Positions 19,927 to 30,927 of a DNA stretch of 64,000 bases are shown here, piece by piece (within the stretch, counting starts at the first letter, position 1; every line of letters starts with the position of its first letter). The notes under the pieces were generated by a model. It made no database searches and was not told the origin of the DNA. It saw only the letters and a program-made list of their open reading frames with translations. The translations under genes and the position numbers were made by a program. Source of the stretch: Choricystis sp. odSpoLacu1 (Eukaryota > Chlorophyta > Trebouxiophyceae); contig OY253650.1 of the NCBI GenBank assembly GCA_958009055.1, forward strand, positions 372,001 to 436,000. Direction: 5' to 3'.

Positions 19927-21771
19927 ATGTCCACCACCTCCTCCCCCTCCTCCTCCGGCGGCGACGACGAGTGGGATGATTGGAACTCTGAAGCTGGCGC
20001 CCCCGGCTCTGGCGGCGACGACGACGCGGCAAGGAGCCTGTTTGACGCCACTGTGTTGCCCAGCGTGGGCGCAGCTCTGGCGCACGACGCGGCGGAGCAC
20101 GGGTTTGACTTGGCGGCGTTTAGGAAAAATGTGTGTGTGTGTTGTGCAGGGTCAAGGGAGGGGAGGAGGGGCTGGGCGAAAGGAGATAATCAGACACCCC
20201 CAAACAACACACACTCACACACACACATACCATCCCTCCATCAGCTCCGCCTGGACGACCACGACACGTTCCGCGTCATCAACTATGTGCGCTCTGAAGT
20301 GGCGGCCGGGCGCGACCCCCGCCCCCAGCTGACGGCAGCGGCTGCGTCCGCAGACAGTGGCGACCCGCACACACCCCACCCGTGGTCTGGGGACGCGTAC
20401 CTGGTGCCCGTCTTGCCGGACGACGCCCTCATGTTTTACGAGTTTGATGAAGAGGATGGAGGAGGAGGCGTGTCTGGGGCTGCAGGAGCGTCCGCGCCGG
20501 ACGACCCTTCCACTCTCGCCCACCTCCGCGCAGACAACGACCGCCTGCGGGCCGCCCTGGCCGCCCTGGCGGCCGCCATCCTGCCCCCCGACGCAGCGGG
20601 CGCTCTGCCGCCGGGATTGGCGGCCGCCCTGGCAGAGCAGGGGTGGGGCGGTGGTGAGGAGCGGGGTCAGGCCTCGTCTGACCCACTGCCGCCTCCCTCC
20701 GCCGCCGTGGCAGCCGCGGACGTCGCCTACTTTGACTCGTACAGTGGGCTGGGCATCCACCGGGAGATGCTGTCGGACGATCCGCGCACGTGTGCGTACC
20801 GGGACGCGTTGGAAAAGAATCCATCGCTTCTCAAAGACGCCACAGTCCTCGACGTCGGCTGCGGCACGGGCGTCCTCTCCCTCTTTGCCGCCCGCGGGGG
20901 CGCATCGCGCGTGATCGGGGTGGATGGGTCGGCCACCATGGCCGCCCTGGCACGTGAGATAGTGGCTGCCAACGGGCTGGACGCGGAATCAGGGGGCCCG
21001 GTCTCCATCGTCGCAGGCCGCGTCGAAACCCTCACGTCCCTGCCCGGCCTGCCCCCCGGCGCCAAGGTGGACGCCATCGTCAGCGAATGGATGGGGTACG
21101 CCCTGTTCTTCGAGTGCATGCTGGACGCCGTGTTTGCCGCGCGAGACGCGTGGCTGAAACCGGGGGGGGCGATGCTCCCTGACCGCACGTTTGTCTCCAT
21201 CGCTGGCGTCACGTCCTCCGCCTCCGACCTCGACTTTTGGGCCGATGTGCACGGACTGACCATGGCCCCCGCCGCCGCCGCTGTCAAGCGCGCCAGGCGG
21301 GCGCACGGGGCCGTGGTGAGTGTGCCGCCGGATGCGGTGGTGACGACCTCGGCCGCGGTGCACGCCCTGGACCTCTGCACCGCCTCTGTGGACGACATCC
21401 CCTTCTCCACCCCGTTTGAGGTGGCCGTTCTGCCGGCTGTGACCGCGGCTGGAGCCAGCCTGGGTGCGATTGCGGTGTGGTTTGACGTCGAGTTTTCGGA
21501 GCGCGCGTGCCGCGACCACCCAGTCCTGCTGTCCACCTCGCCCACCGCCCCGCCCACCCACTGGCACCAAGCCCTGCTGGAGCTGGATGCGAGCATACCT
21601 CTTAGCGGCCCTGACGGCGCGGCCGTGGTGGTGGGGCGGGTCAGCCTGGCCCCCGCGCCGTCGCACCGGGGGGTGGACATCAGCCTGGAGCTGACCGCGC
21701 GGTCGGCCGACGGCGCAGTGGTGGGGCAGCAGACGGGGCTGTACCCGTTTGTGATGAGTGGAGGAGGGTGA
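19927..21771 (+). CDS. PRMT3: protein arginine N-methyltransferase 3
   Basis: Exons 19927-20130 and 20245-21771 (576 aa). PRMT3 puts asymmetric dimethyl marks on Arg; the main known substrate is ribosomal protein uS5. An acidic start (DDEWDDW) is followed by a zinc-finger-like region, then YFDSYSGLGIHREML, the SAM site DVGCGTGVLSLFAARGGA, GVDGS, the double-E loop SEWMGYALFFECML and a beta-barrel C-terminus. The DWN start and the helix FRVINYVRSEV after the finger identify PRMT3 rather than PRMT1. The two Cys of the usual C2H2 finger are absent while the His are kept. The intron is 114 nt with no stop in frame, so retention would only lengthen the protein. Confidence 0.92.
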   Translation: MSTTSSPSSSGGDDEWDDWNSEAGAPGSGGDDDAARSLFDATVLPSVGAALAHDAAEHGFDLAAFRKNVCVCCAGSREGRRGWAKGDNQTPPNNTHSHTHIPSLHQLRLDDHDTFRVINYVRSEVAAGRDPRPQLTAAAASADSGDPHTPHPWSGDAYLVPVLPDDALMFYEFDEEDGGGGVSGAAGASAPDDPSTLAHLRADNDRLRAALAALAAAILPPDAAGALPPGLAAALAEQGWGGGEERGQASSDPLPPPSAAVAAADVAYFDSYSGLGIHREMLSDDPRTCAYRDALEKNPSLLKDATVLDVGCGTGVLSLFAARGGASRVIGVDGSATMAALAREIVAANGLDAESGGPVSIVAGRVETLTSLPGLPPGAKVDAIVSEWMGYALFFECMLDAVFAARDAWLKPGGAMLPDRTFVSIAGVTSSASDLDFWADVHGLTMAPAAAAVKRARRAHGAVVSVPPDAVVTTSAAVHALDLCTASVDDIPFSTPFEVAVLPAVTAAGASLGAIAVWFDVEFSERACRDHPVLLSTSPTAPPTHWHQALLELDASIPLSGPDGAAVVVGRVSLAPAPSHRGVDISLELTARSADGAVVGQQTGLYPFVMSGGG

Positions 21772-21829
21772 ACTTTGACACAAAACAAAAAAAAACAAGT
21801 GCAACTCAGTTCAACAACAAAAGAATCAT

Positions 21830-23136
21830 TCAACCCACCACCCCAGCCGGCAGCGGCACGATGGGCGGCCCACCGCCCTCGGCCGCAGAGGGTGCAGACT
21901 TGACAGTGACATCACCACCTCCACCTGCACCACTCCCTTTGGCCTGCCTCTCGCGCGCGCGCGCCGCGGCCGACCAGGCTGCGAGCGCTTTCACATTTGC
22001 AAGTAACGCTTTCAGCGCCCGCGTCCAGCGGGCGTCCTTGTTCAGCATGAGGCGCAGAGTCATCCCGCCCACGCGGTCGCCGTCCAGGGGGTAGGGCAGG
22101 GTGAGGGGGGGGCGGCTGGCGGCAGTGTCTGCGGCCGCGGCATTCGACGCAAGCTCAGCCACAGCCGACGCAAACAGCACCAACCCTCGATCAAACCCGC
22201 CGCAGTACAACCGGTTGACGGGGCCGTACACGTCGTGCACGACGCCGCGCCCGTCGCCAACGCGCGGGGTGGAGCCGGAGGGGAGCAGGGTGGCGGAGGT
22301 GAGGGTGACGCGGTGGACGCGGGCGAGAGCGTCGACCAACGCGATTGCACCACCCAACGCGGCGTTGGTTTCATCCCACCCTACGCCCGGGCCCCGCCCA
22401 GCACGGCACCCGGCCACGGTGGCGTAGGGGCCGTCATGCCAAATGGGCCACAAGTCGGCGAGGGCGTCGCGTGTCGAGAGGTCGGCGAGGGCGGCGCGCG
22501 CGCGGCGCGCTTTGGCGGCGGCGTCGGCGGTCGAGTCGGCGAGCGTGGACGCGGCTGCCACGGTTGCGTCTAACGCGCGCCAGTAGTCCGCTTCCGCGGC
22601 GTCCACCGCGTCCGCGTCAGCGACGGCGGCCGCATAGTCTGCGGCCGCGGCAGCTTCCGCGTCGGCGGCGGCGGCCGCGCGCGCGCGTGCCACGTCGGCG
22701 CGCGCGGTCGCCGCCGCAGGCGTGTCAGCGCGCGCAAAGCGCGCCGCGTCTGCCCCGCGCCCCTCCTCTAGCGCGGCCACCGCCGCCTCAAACGCGTCCG
22801 CGTCCGCGGTGGCGGCTTCCGCCTCAGCATCCAGCTCGGCGGCCACGCGGCCAGCACAATCAAGGCAGAGCGGCGCGTCGGCCGCGCCTGCGTCGGCCGC
22901 GCGTTGAAGAGCTGCGCCAAAGGCCGCGAACCGGGCGGCCAGGGGGGCGCGGGGCAGGGTGCCTGGAGGGGGGCGCAGCAGCTGGGAGGCGCCGGCCAGC
23001 AGGACGAAGGACTCGTCCAGGGAGAGGGAGGCGGTGTGCAGGGCTGAGGGAGGAGGAGGGGGTCGGGGCGGGTTGGATGGGTGCATGGGCGAAAAAACAG
23101 TCCCCCGCGCCCGTCAAACCCTCGCGCTTCCTGCCA

Positions 23137-23172
<36 letters not shown>

Positions 23173-23314
23173 CATCTCCTCCCTCCTCCTCCGTCGGCGG
23201 CGGGGGCGGCCCCACCCGCAGCAGCGACCTGCACGCTTGGCAGCGGAACGTGGCGACGCCGTCGGGAGGCGGGGGGGCGGCCGTCGTGTGCGAGGGCGAG
23301 GTGGCGGCCGCCAT
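21830..23314 (-). CDS. ATG6: Beclin-1 / ATG6 autophagy protein
   Basis: Exons 23314-23173 and 23043-21830 (451 aa). ATG6 is the scaffold of the class III PI3-kinase complex with VPS34, needed for autophagosome formation and endosomal sorting. N-terminal FRCQACRSLL and later LCLDCAGRV are the paired CxxC motifs of Beclin. A long Ala/Asp-rich coiled coil follows (residues ~130-250). The conserved C-terminal domain is clear: ATVAGCRAGRGPGVGWDETNAALG, YGPVNRLYCGGFDRGLVLF and WTRALKALLANVKALAAW. The intron carries a (CA)n tract. It is head-to-head with the AIG2-like gene, 194 bp apart, and converges on PRMT3. Confidence 0.93.
23138..23169. repeat. (CA)n microsatellite in the ATG6 intron
   Basis: About 16 CA units close to the donor of the ATG6 intron (on the coding strand a TG run just after GTATG). 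Confidence 0.9.
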
Positions 23315-23508
23315 GCTATGTGTGTGTCGGGTGGGGTCCGTGCGTGTCGCGCGACAGCGCGCACGGCGCGAGGGAAGGAAAATACACGGACGAGAGAGAG
23401 TTTTTTTCTCTCGCCCTCAAAAAAGCCCTCAAAAAAGCCCTAAAAACACAATCGGCGAAGTTTCGTTTTCGTTTCGCCGACCGGGTTCGTCGGCGTCACG
23501 CCACACTG

Positions 23509-23964
23509 ATGGCCACCATCTTTGTCTATGGCACCCTCATGGCGGACGACGTGCTGCGCGCCCTGATCAAGCGCGTGCCGCGCGGCGCGCCAGCCCTACT
23601 CCCGGGGCACACGCGCTACGCTGCGCGCGGCCGCGTGTACCCGGGTATGGTGCCCAACCCGGCACCAGGCGCGAGTGTGCGTGGGCGGCTGTTGTTCGAG
23701 CTGGATGAAGGCGAAATCCGCGTCTTTGACGCGTTTGAAGGGGACGAGTATGTGAAAACGAAAGTCACTGCCCTCCACCTCCCGTCCAATGACGCCACCG
23801 ACGGGCCGACTGTGCAGGCTGACGCCTACCTGTGGTGCGCGCCTCGCAGCGAGTTGACGGAGTGGAGGTGGGACTATGAGGCGTGGGTGGCAGCTGATCT
23901 GGAAAGGTATGCAAAAATGTGTGCCCAGTTTGCGGCTGAACTCAACGACTTGGCCGCGAACTAG
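23509..23964 (+). CDS. AIG2-like gamma-glutamylcyclotransferase-family protein
   Basis: Single exon, 151 aa. It belongs to the GGCT/AIG2 fold. The signature VYGTLM at residues 5-10 and GRVYPGMVP match plant AIG2-like proteins, and the expected catalytic Glu is in FDAFEGDEYVKT. The family includes enzymes that release 5-oxoproline from gamma-glutamyl amines, but the substrate of this subgroup is not established. The start at 23509 is the ATG directly before the conserved strand; the longer open frame upstream is promoter sequence. A TGTAA lies 42 nt after the stop. Confidence 0.88.
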   Translation: MATIFVYGTLMADDVLRALIKRVPRGAPALLPGHTRYAARGRVYPGMVPNPAPGASVRGRLLFELDEGEIRVFDAFEGDEYVKTKVTALHLPSNDATDGPTVQADAYLWCAPRSELTEWRWDYEAWVAADLERYAKMCAQFAAELNDLAAN

Positions 23965-24046
23965 TCAGTGTGTGCGTGGAGGTTGAGCTAGACAAAAGAT
24001 TGATTTGTAACAACAAAGAAAGTCAGAGCAAAAACGGGTCGTTTTT

Positions 24047-25287
24047 TCACAACTCTTCGGTGTGCCCCCCCTCCCCCACCGCCTCCACCCCCTCCGCCAC
24101 CGTCCCCATGTCAGCCACTCTCTTAGCAGCCCGCCGTGCAGCCGCCGCCGCCGCCTTGCGCTTCGAATACCCAAACAGGGCGGTGGCCCGAATGAACACA
24201 AACACCGCTGTAAAGACACCCCCCACCACTAGGAACGCGGCACACGTGGCCCAGAAGCCGCGCCTGTTGGTGGCGTACACGGCTTTGGCTTCCGCCACTG
24301 AGCGAGCTGCTGCCCCACGGGCGGCGTCGACGGTGGTTTCAGCGGCGTCCAACAGTGAACCGCGCCGCGCGACTGCCGCGGCTGCCGCCTCCGCGTTGGA
24401 TCGCAGCCGCGCCGCCAACCCCACCAGATCGTCTGTCAACGTGTCCTGCAGCGCGCGCTCGCGCTCGACCGCGGTGCGGGTGCCCGCGGTCACGCCGGTC
24501 AGGGAGGCAGGGGGGACGGAGCGCAGGGCGGGAGGGGGGAGGGTGGGGGCGGCGCGTGCCCCTGCCAGCAGCTCACTACGCTGCGCGTCTGTGTCATGTG
24601 GCCGGGGTGGGGCGGCTGCCCCAGTGGTTGAAGGCACAGCTGGCCCTCGGGTTGCAGACACTGGCGCGCCCTCGGCGCCCACGCCTGCGCCGCGCGGCAA
24701 GGATTTCACGTAGGCTGGCGCTGACGCCGGGCGCAACGCAGCCGCCAGCGTGGCCACGCGGGCGCGGTAGGCGATTAGGAGGGAGGCGGCGGGGCTGTTG
24801 TGTGGGTGAGGGTGGGGTGGGTCGGCCTCAACACTCGACGGTCGCGACGTGTTTTCGTTTCTTTCTCCTTTCCCACACACTCACCGTTTGGCGGGCGCCT
24901 CCGCCTCCAGGTCGGCCAACTGCTCCTGCAGCGTCTCGATGTACTGTCGGGTATTGGGGGGAGAGGGGAAGAGTGTGTGAGAGAGCACCCCCAAAAAACA
25001 GACGCGACATTGCGGACCGTCAATGCCCGCGCTCCTCCCCCCTCCACCCGCGCGCGCCTCGCGATCCACACCACCCACGACCAACACACACAGCACACAG
25101 TCAACCACACGCAAAAAAACGAACCACGCACGTGGTGAAACACGGGGCTGGTGGCCCAGCCTCCGTCGGCAAACTCGGCACGCGCCGCCGGCGCGCCGCC
25201 CCCCACCGTCGCCTCGCACGACGCCAGCAGGCGGCGGAACAACACCTCCAGAAACAGGCCGGACGAGGGGGGAGGGAGGGGGTCCAT
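24047..25287 (-). CDS. USE1: USE1-type SNARE (ER, retrograde traffic)
   Basis: Exons 25287-25132, 24943-24885 and 24794-24047 (320 aa). USE1 is the Qc-like SNARE that accepts COPI vesicles at the ER. The N-terminus LFLEVLFRRLLASCEA and then YIETLQEQLADLEAE match the USE1 N-domain. The SNARE helix begins RALQDTLTDDLVGLAARLRS and the membrane span is FWATCAAFLVVGGVFTAVFVF. Unlike most USE1 proteins it does not end shortly after the span: about 45 further residues, basic then acidic, end in HTEEL, which would face the ER lumen and resembles a KDEL-type retrieval signal. Splice phases are consistent at both introns. Confidence 0.78.
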
Positions 25288-25402
25288 TGTGTGTGTCTCT
25301 TTCTTTTCAATGGTGGTGAAGAGTGTGCTTTTTCACTGTTTGGCTGCGTCGACCGCAGCCCGCGTGCCGCCCACCCACACCACCACCAAAGCCAACGCGT
25401 CC

Positions 25403-26181
25403 TCAGCCCCCCTCCCGTTTGAGTGGGCGTGATGCTGTGACAGCGGCAGCTCGGTCGGCCAGGTCGGCGATGCCGGCCCGCGTGCGAGCCGCGCGCGCGG
25501 CCGACGCGCCGCCCGCGGCCACTGCTGCAGCGGCAGCCACCTCGGCCGCAGCCCGATGCTGGGCCGCAGCAGCAGCTGCTGCAAGTGCAGCAACCCTCCC
25601 CCCCTCAGCCTCCGCCACGCGTGCGCGTCCCTCGGCCACCGCGGCTGCCAACTCGGCCGCGTGCTTCCCCTGTGCCGCTCGCCGCGCGGCCGCGGCCGCC
25701 GCGCCGGCCGCGCCCGCCACAGCCGTCAGCTCACGGTGGCGGGCCACCACGTCGGCCGCACACGTGACCCCGGTCCACCCGGCAGCCGCCAGAGATCGCG
25801 GCAACGGAGGAGAGGCACCCCCCCGCCCGCTCCTCGCGCGGCGTCGCGCGCGCGTCCAGCGTGGGCGCCTCCGCCGCCGCCTCCGCGGCCGCTGCCTCCG
25901 ACGCAGCAGCCTCAGCCAGGGCGGCATCCCGGGAAGCCCACTCTGCCGCCCCCCGGGCGGCGGCGCGCCGCCCGCGCCACCGTGTCCCGAGCCAGCACGT
26001 CGCGCTCGCGCTCGGCGGAGGCGGCAGTGATCGCAGCAGCTTCCACGCGGGCGGCCGCCAGGTCGGCCAGGGCGGCGTCCAGGGCGGACCGCGCGGCGAG
26101 GCGGCGTTGGAGGGGGGTTGCCAAATATAGAGGCAAGGGCGCGTCGGAGGCGCGGGCGGCAGGCGGGGTGTGGAGGGGCAT
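25403..26181 (-). CDS. Ala-rich coiled-coil protein, two compensating frameshifts
   Basis: I do not recognise this gene. From ATG 26181 the frame encodes PLYLATPLQRRLAARSALD and a heptad-rich segment with AERERDVLARDTVARAARRR. Coding character then moves to a second frame at the C6 run 25949-25954 (AAEWASRDAALAEAAAS) and to a third at the C7 run 25818-25824 (SPPLPRSLAAAGWTGV, then AAQGKHAAELAAAVAEGRARVAEAEG). Adding one base to the first run and removing one from the second gives one frame of about 259 aa to the TGA at 25403. Almost the whole protein is predicted helical and coiled. It is divergent from UROD. Confidence 0.5.
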
Positions 26182-26448
26182 GGTTGTTTGTTTGTTTTTG
26201 TGTGCGTCACTCGCCAAGCTGCTGTCGATGGCTTTCGCGTGCCGTGTGATCGAGGCTGCCAGTGTGAGAGGGAAGAGAGGCGACCGCGTTTTTTCAGATA
26301 GGGTCGGACTCTCGGCGACGAACACACTAGCTGAGCGCGCTTTTTTGTGTGTGTGTCTCGCCCACTCTAGCTCCGTTTTGAGTGTCAGGCCCGCGCCCAA
26401 CACTCACACGCCCTTGCATTGCTTGCGCACACCCACACACCCACACAA

Positions 26449-27835
26449 ATGCAGGCCACCCTCCACCCGCGGCCGCGACTGGCCACGCGCCGCCACAGCG
26501 CGCCGCCCGCGCGCACGGTGCGTGCGCGCGCGGCCGCGGCCGACCCGCTGCTGCTGCGTGTGGCGCGTGGCGAAGGTGAGAGTGAGGGAGTTGAGAGAGG
26601 GGAAACGCGGGTTGTTTGGGGGGAGGGGCGAAAGGGTCGAGTTGCGGCAGGCAAAAGCCACCTGCGGCCACCCCTCCCGCCGCGCTGCTCCACCGCCCCC
26701 ACTCTCTAGTTCGACACATTGAACAACGCATGTGGCCGCGCGACCACCCCATGGGCTGCCACCAACCCTCCCTCCCCCCACCCAAAACTCAGGCGGCGAG
26801 CGCGTCCCCGTCTGGCTCATGCGCCAAGCCGGCCGCTACATGGCCGACTTCCGCGCCTACTCGGACTGCATCCCGTTCCGGCAGAGGTCGGAGACGGCCG
26901 ACATCGCGGTGGAGCTGTCGCTGCAGCCGTGGCGCGCGTTCAAACCCGATGGCGTCATCATGTTCTCCGACATCCTCACCCCCCTCCCCGCCCTGGGCAT
27001 CGAGTTTGACGTGGTCAAGGGCAGGGGGCCCGTGATTGAGGCCCCCCTGCGGTCGAAAGAGGCGGTCGCAGCCCTCAAGCCGTTGAGCGACCCCGACACC
27101 GCCCTCCCCTTCATCCGCCCCATTCTGTCCACCCTGCGCACCGAGGTCGGCGCCGCCTCCACGGTGCTGGGGTTTGTGGGCACGCCCTGGACGCTGGCCG
27201 CGTACGCGGTGGAGGGGAAGGCGGATAAACACTGCATGGCGACCAAGACGATGATGCGCCGCGATCCAGCGCTCCTGCACGCGATCCTGTCCCACTTGAC
27301 TGACGCGATGGCCACCTACGTGATTCATCAGATTGACTGTGGCGCCCAAGTGGTCCAGTTGTTTGACTCGTGGGCGCACCACCTGTCCCCCGACCAGTAT
27401 GCAGAATTCTCGCTCCCCTACTCAGAGCGCGTCATCGCCGCCGTCAAGGCTGCCCGCCCGACCACCCCCCTCATCCTGCACGCCAATGGGGGGACAGGGA
27501 AGGAGGCGTTGCAGGCGACGAGCAAGGCGGATGTGGTGGGGCTGGACTGGAGCTCCACGATGGCCGCGTCCCGTGCTGCCCACGGCCCGTCCCGCACCCT
27601 GGCCGGCAACGTCGACCCCATGGAACTGTTTGGCGGGGACGCCGCCATCAAAGCCGCCGTCACGCGGTGCCTGCTGGAAGCAGACGCGGGCGGGGCGGCG
27701 CGCGGGCGCCACATTTTAAACGTCGGCCATGGTGTCGCCCAGGGCACGCCCGAGGGCGCGGTCGGCCACTTTTGCGACCTGGCGCGCGCGTCGGCGGGCA
27801 TACTGGCGGGGGAGAGGGCAACGGTGGCGGCGTGA
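26449..27835 (+). CDS. hemE: uroporphyrinogen decarboxylase
   Basis: Exons 26449-26575 and 26793-27835 (389 aa). It removes four acetate carboxyls from uroporphyrinogen III to give coproporphyrinogen, the branch to haem and chlorophyll. Signature blocks: RGEGGERVPVWLMRQAGRYM (substrate-binding Arg/Gln), FSDILTPLPALGIEFD with the catalytic Asp, GFVGTPWTLAAYAVEG, CGAQVVQLFDSWAHHLSPDQY and GNVDPMELFG. The ~30 residues before the core are Arg/Ala/Pro-rich without acids, a plastid-type leader. The 217-nt intron splits a Gly codon in RGEG-GER. Length minus leader equals the bacterial enzyme. Confidence 0.96.
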
Positions 27836-27965
27836 ACATGGGGAGAGTTCTTTGAAAACAAGAGAGAAAACCAATAGCGTTTTTTTGTTTTTTGGCTTTT
27901 TCTCGACACAACAAACTGCAGGGAAACAACAGGGAAAACAAATTCTGGGGCTCAACAGATCAACA

Positions 27966-29137
27966 TCAGTCGGTCGTCAGCAGTTGCGCCGCCTCCTCAT
28001 CGCGCGCCACCCTCGCCGCGCGCCGCGCGCGCCGCGCGGCCGCCCGCGCCGCTGTCCGCCGCGCCAGCGCCCTCGCCTGCCCAAAGATGGCGACATCCAG
28101 GGCGATGGTGCCCAGGGACCCCGCGAGCCAGGGGGCGGCGGCGGCCAGGTCGGCGGCGTTGCGTGCGCGCAACACGATAGAAGCCGCGTAAAACAGGTTG
28201 GCCGCAATCGCGGACCCAAACATGGACAGCGCCAGGCCCTCGGCGGAGCCACGGGTCGCGTTCTTGGCCAGCTGGGAGACGCGGGAGCCGAGGTAGAAGG
28301 CGGCGGAGACCCAGGCGACCGCGAGGCCGGCTGTGTGGCGGGAAGCGTGCTGCGGTGGCGGGGGAGGAGGCGGCGGCGGTGGGCGGACCGCTTCACGGCC
28401 TCCTCGTCGCCCCAGCGACGCGGCCGCAGCGGGGCGGGCGGTGGCGGCTGCGGCTGCGGCGGCAGCGAGGGCAGCAGGAAGGGGCGGCGAGCGCACGGCG
28501 CGGTGCCTCCGCCTCCCCGCCGCGCGCTCGGCGCGGCGGGCGGCCAGGGACTCGGTATAGCTGTACACCACAAACTGCATGAGGAGGACGAGGTCGGCGC
28601 AGATGAAGTACCTGTGTGTGTGGGGGGGGGGGGTAGGGGGAAGGATGTTGGTCGTTTGATCCAAAAAAATGACGCACAGACCGGCGCCTCGTGCACAACA
28701 CGCATGTGCGCACCACCCACACGCATGCAGACCCTCCCACCCACACCACTCACATCGCGGTCAGCGTCATTGTGCGCAGCGCGTCGCCCGCCAACAAGCA
28801 TCCGATCAGGTTGGCGGTGTCCCCCAGCAACCACTCCGCCAGGAACCAAGGGGACAGGGCGGACGCGGAGCGGGTGCGCGCGTTGCGCACGATTTGGGGG
28901 GCCTGCGAGGAGGGGGAGGCAGGGGAGGAGGGTGTGGTGGGCAGGGGGTGTCGATATCGGTGCGCGCCCGCCCCACCCGCCACTCCTCCCTCTCCCCCTC
29001 ACCTGGGCCACCATCCAGCACGCGATGGACGCCAGCCCCGCCAGGAAGCCCGCCAAGTCGCGGCTCGTGTACACGCATTCCCCGAAGATTCGAGCAATCG
29101 TCGGGTTGGCGCCCGGGCCGCACGGCGCTGCCGCCAT
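27966..29137 (-). CDS. PQ-loop repeat transporter (YPQ1/PQLC2-like)
   Basis: Exons 29137-29003, 28902-28754 and 28611-27966 (309 aa). Seven-helix PQ-loop proteins of the SLC66A1 group export cationic amino acids from lysosomes or vacuoles. First loop: FLAGLASIACWMVAQAPQIV with the diagnostic PQ. The second loop is AAFYLGSRVSQLAKNATRGS, where PQ has become SQ, followed by AEGLALSMF. FLAEWLLGDTANLIGCLLAGD is the typical helix between. A low-complexity cytosolic insert (poly-Ala, poly-Pro) separates the repeats. The last ~35 residues are basic. It is head-to-head with tocopherol cyclase, 169 bp apart. Confidence 0.82.
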
Positions 29138-29306
29138 CGCGGGGGGTCGGCCGCAGCCTGACCCCGGGGAAAGGGGTCAGGCGGCCACTGTAGGCGGGAG
29201 AGCAGCCGCGGGGAGGCGCACGCCCTCGTTTTTTGTTGTTTACGCGTTGTTTACGCAAAAAACCGTGTTTTTTGCAACGTCGGCCACATCTCCTGTGCGT
29301 CATGCC

Positions 29307-30833
29307 ATGCTGCTGCATTCACCACGCCCGCTGTGCCCTCTGCCCCCGGGGGGCGCAGGCCCAAACCTGCGCCCTGCTCCACGCTCCCGCGTCGTGGCGC
29401 GCGCCACCCCGGACGGCCCGTCCCCGACCGACCGCGCCGCGGCCAACGCGCTGCGCACGCCGCACGCGGGCTACCACGTGGACGGCAGTGGGCGCCGCTT
29501 TTTTGAGGGGTGGTATTTCAAGGTCGGTGCTTTGTGATGGCACGGGTTTTGGGCCTGCCTGAAAGCCTGCTTTTGTGTCGACCCCCTCCCACCCACCCAC
29601 CCACCTCACCCACCCACACACCCACAGGTCACCCTGCCCGGCACCAACAACGCGTTCGCCCTCATCTACTCCATTGAGGACCCAGCCCCCACCTCCTCGA
29701 AAAGCGGTGGCCGTGGCCCGCGCCGCGGGCGTGCCGCGGGCGCACGCCCGGGGGTCGGGTGCCAGGTCATGGGCCCGTCCGACGGCTACATCGTGCAGTA
29801 CACCCCCGACACGGACGTGTTTTGGGCAGATCCCTCATCCCTGACCCTGGGCGCGTGCTTTGAGCCGGAGCCGCGTGCGGCCGGCGCGCCGCCGCGGCGC
29901 GGCGTGCCGCCCGCCGCCTTTGATTCTGCTGTGCGCCACGGCTTCCAGGCGTCGCCCACCTGGCACCAGGGCTCCATTGTGGCGGCTGAAACGGGAACGA
30001 CAGGCGCACTCAACTCCACCGTCCCTTCCGCGCGGTGGGCGTTTCGTGTGACTCCCCGCCTCGGGTGGGGCCCGCCCCCCCCCTCCCCCCAGCGCGCCAC
30101 CGCGGGCTGGCTGGCGTCTCTGCCCGTGTTTGAGCCGCACTGGCAGGTGTGCATGGCGCGTGGCGAGGCAACGGGGTGGCTGGAGTGGGGGGGGGAAAGG
30201 GTGGAGTTTGAGGGCGCGCCCGCCTACGCCGAAAAGAACTGGGGCGCGGGCTTCCCCCGGCGCTGGTGGTGGATCCAGTGCGACGCGTTTGAGGGTGGGG
30301 AAGGGGCGGCGTCCGCCGCGTTGACCGCAGTCGGGTCGACACGGGGGCTGGGGGGACTGCCCGGGATTGAGGAGGAAGTGGGCATGGTCGGCCTGCACTG
30401 GGGCTCCCGCTTCTTCGAGCTTGTGCCTTGGCGCGGCACCGTGGACTGGACGGTGGCGCCCTGGGGGTCCTGGCGCTGCGTTGCGCGCGGGGACGGCGTG
30501 GAGGCGGAGGTGACAGCGACGTGCGCCGCGCGCGGCACGCCGCTGCGCGCGCCGACACCCGACCGAGGCCTGGCGGTGTTGTGCCGCGACTCGTTTGGAG
30601 GCGAGGTGACGGTGCGCTTGTGGAAGTTGAACGATGGCGGCACCCGGGGCGAGCTGCTGACGACGCTGACGTCGGGCAGGGCTGCAGTCGAAACCGGGGG
30701 CGGGCCGTGGACGGGGGAGTGGCGGGGGCGGGCGGCCATGCGGCAACCCTTCCGCGCTCTGGCGCGGGCGCCGGTGGATGTGGATCGAGTGGTGGGGGTG
30801 TTGCCGCCGAGGTGGAGGCCGCCGGGGTTGTGA
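29307..30833 (+). CDS. VTE1: tocopherol cyclase
   Basis: Exons 29307-29522 and 29628-30833 (473 aa, plant size). It closes the chromanol ring of tocopherols and plastochromanol at plastoglobules. Diagnostic stretches are HAGYHVDGSGRRFFEGWYFKV, FALIYSIEDP, WRVTP-like FRVTPRLGWG, YAEKNWGAGFPRRWWWIQCD and LVPWRGTVDWTVAPWGSW. The first 40 residues (MLLHSPRPLCPLPP, Arg/Pro-rich, then RVVARATPDG) fit a plastid leader. The splice junction FK|V occurs inside the conserved GWYFKV motif. Its presence is one of the clearest signs that the organism has a plastid. Confidence 0.93.
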
Positions 30834-30927
30834 CGAAGAGGGAGGGAGGGAAGAGAGAGTCGCGGCAGCACGAAAACATGCAAAAACACTTTTCAGAGAT
30901 CAAAAACATGGCGGTTCCACCGGCACC

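Noticed and set aside
22345..23508. Long plus-strand open frame extending upstream of the AIG2-like start
   Set aside because: It is antisense to ATG6 and then promoter sequence; the AIG2 fold begins right at the ATG 23509.
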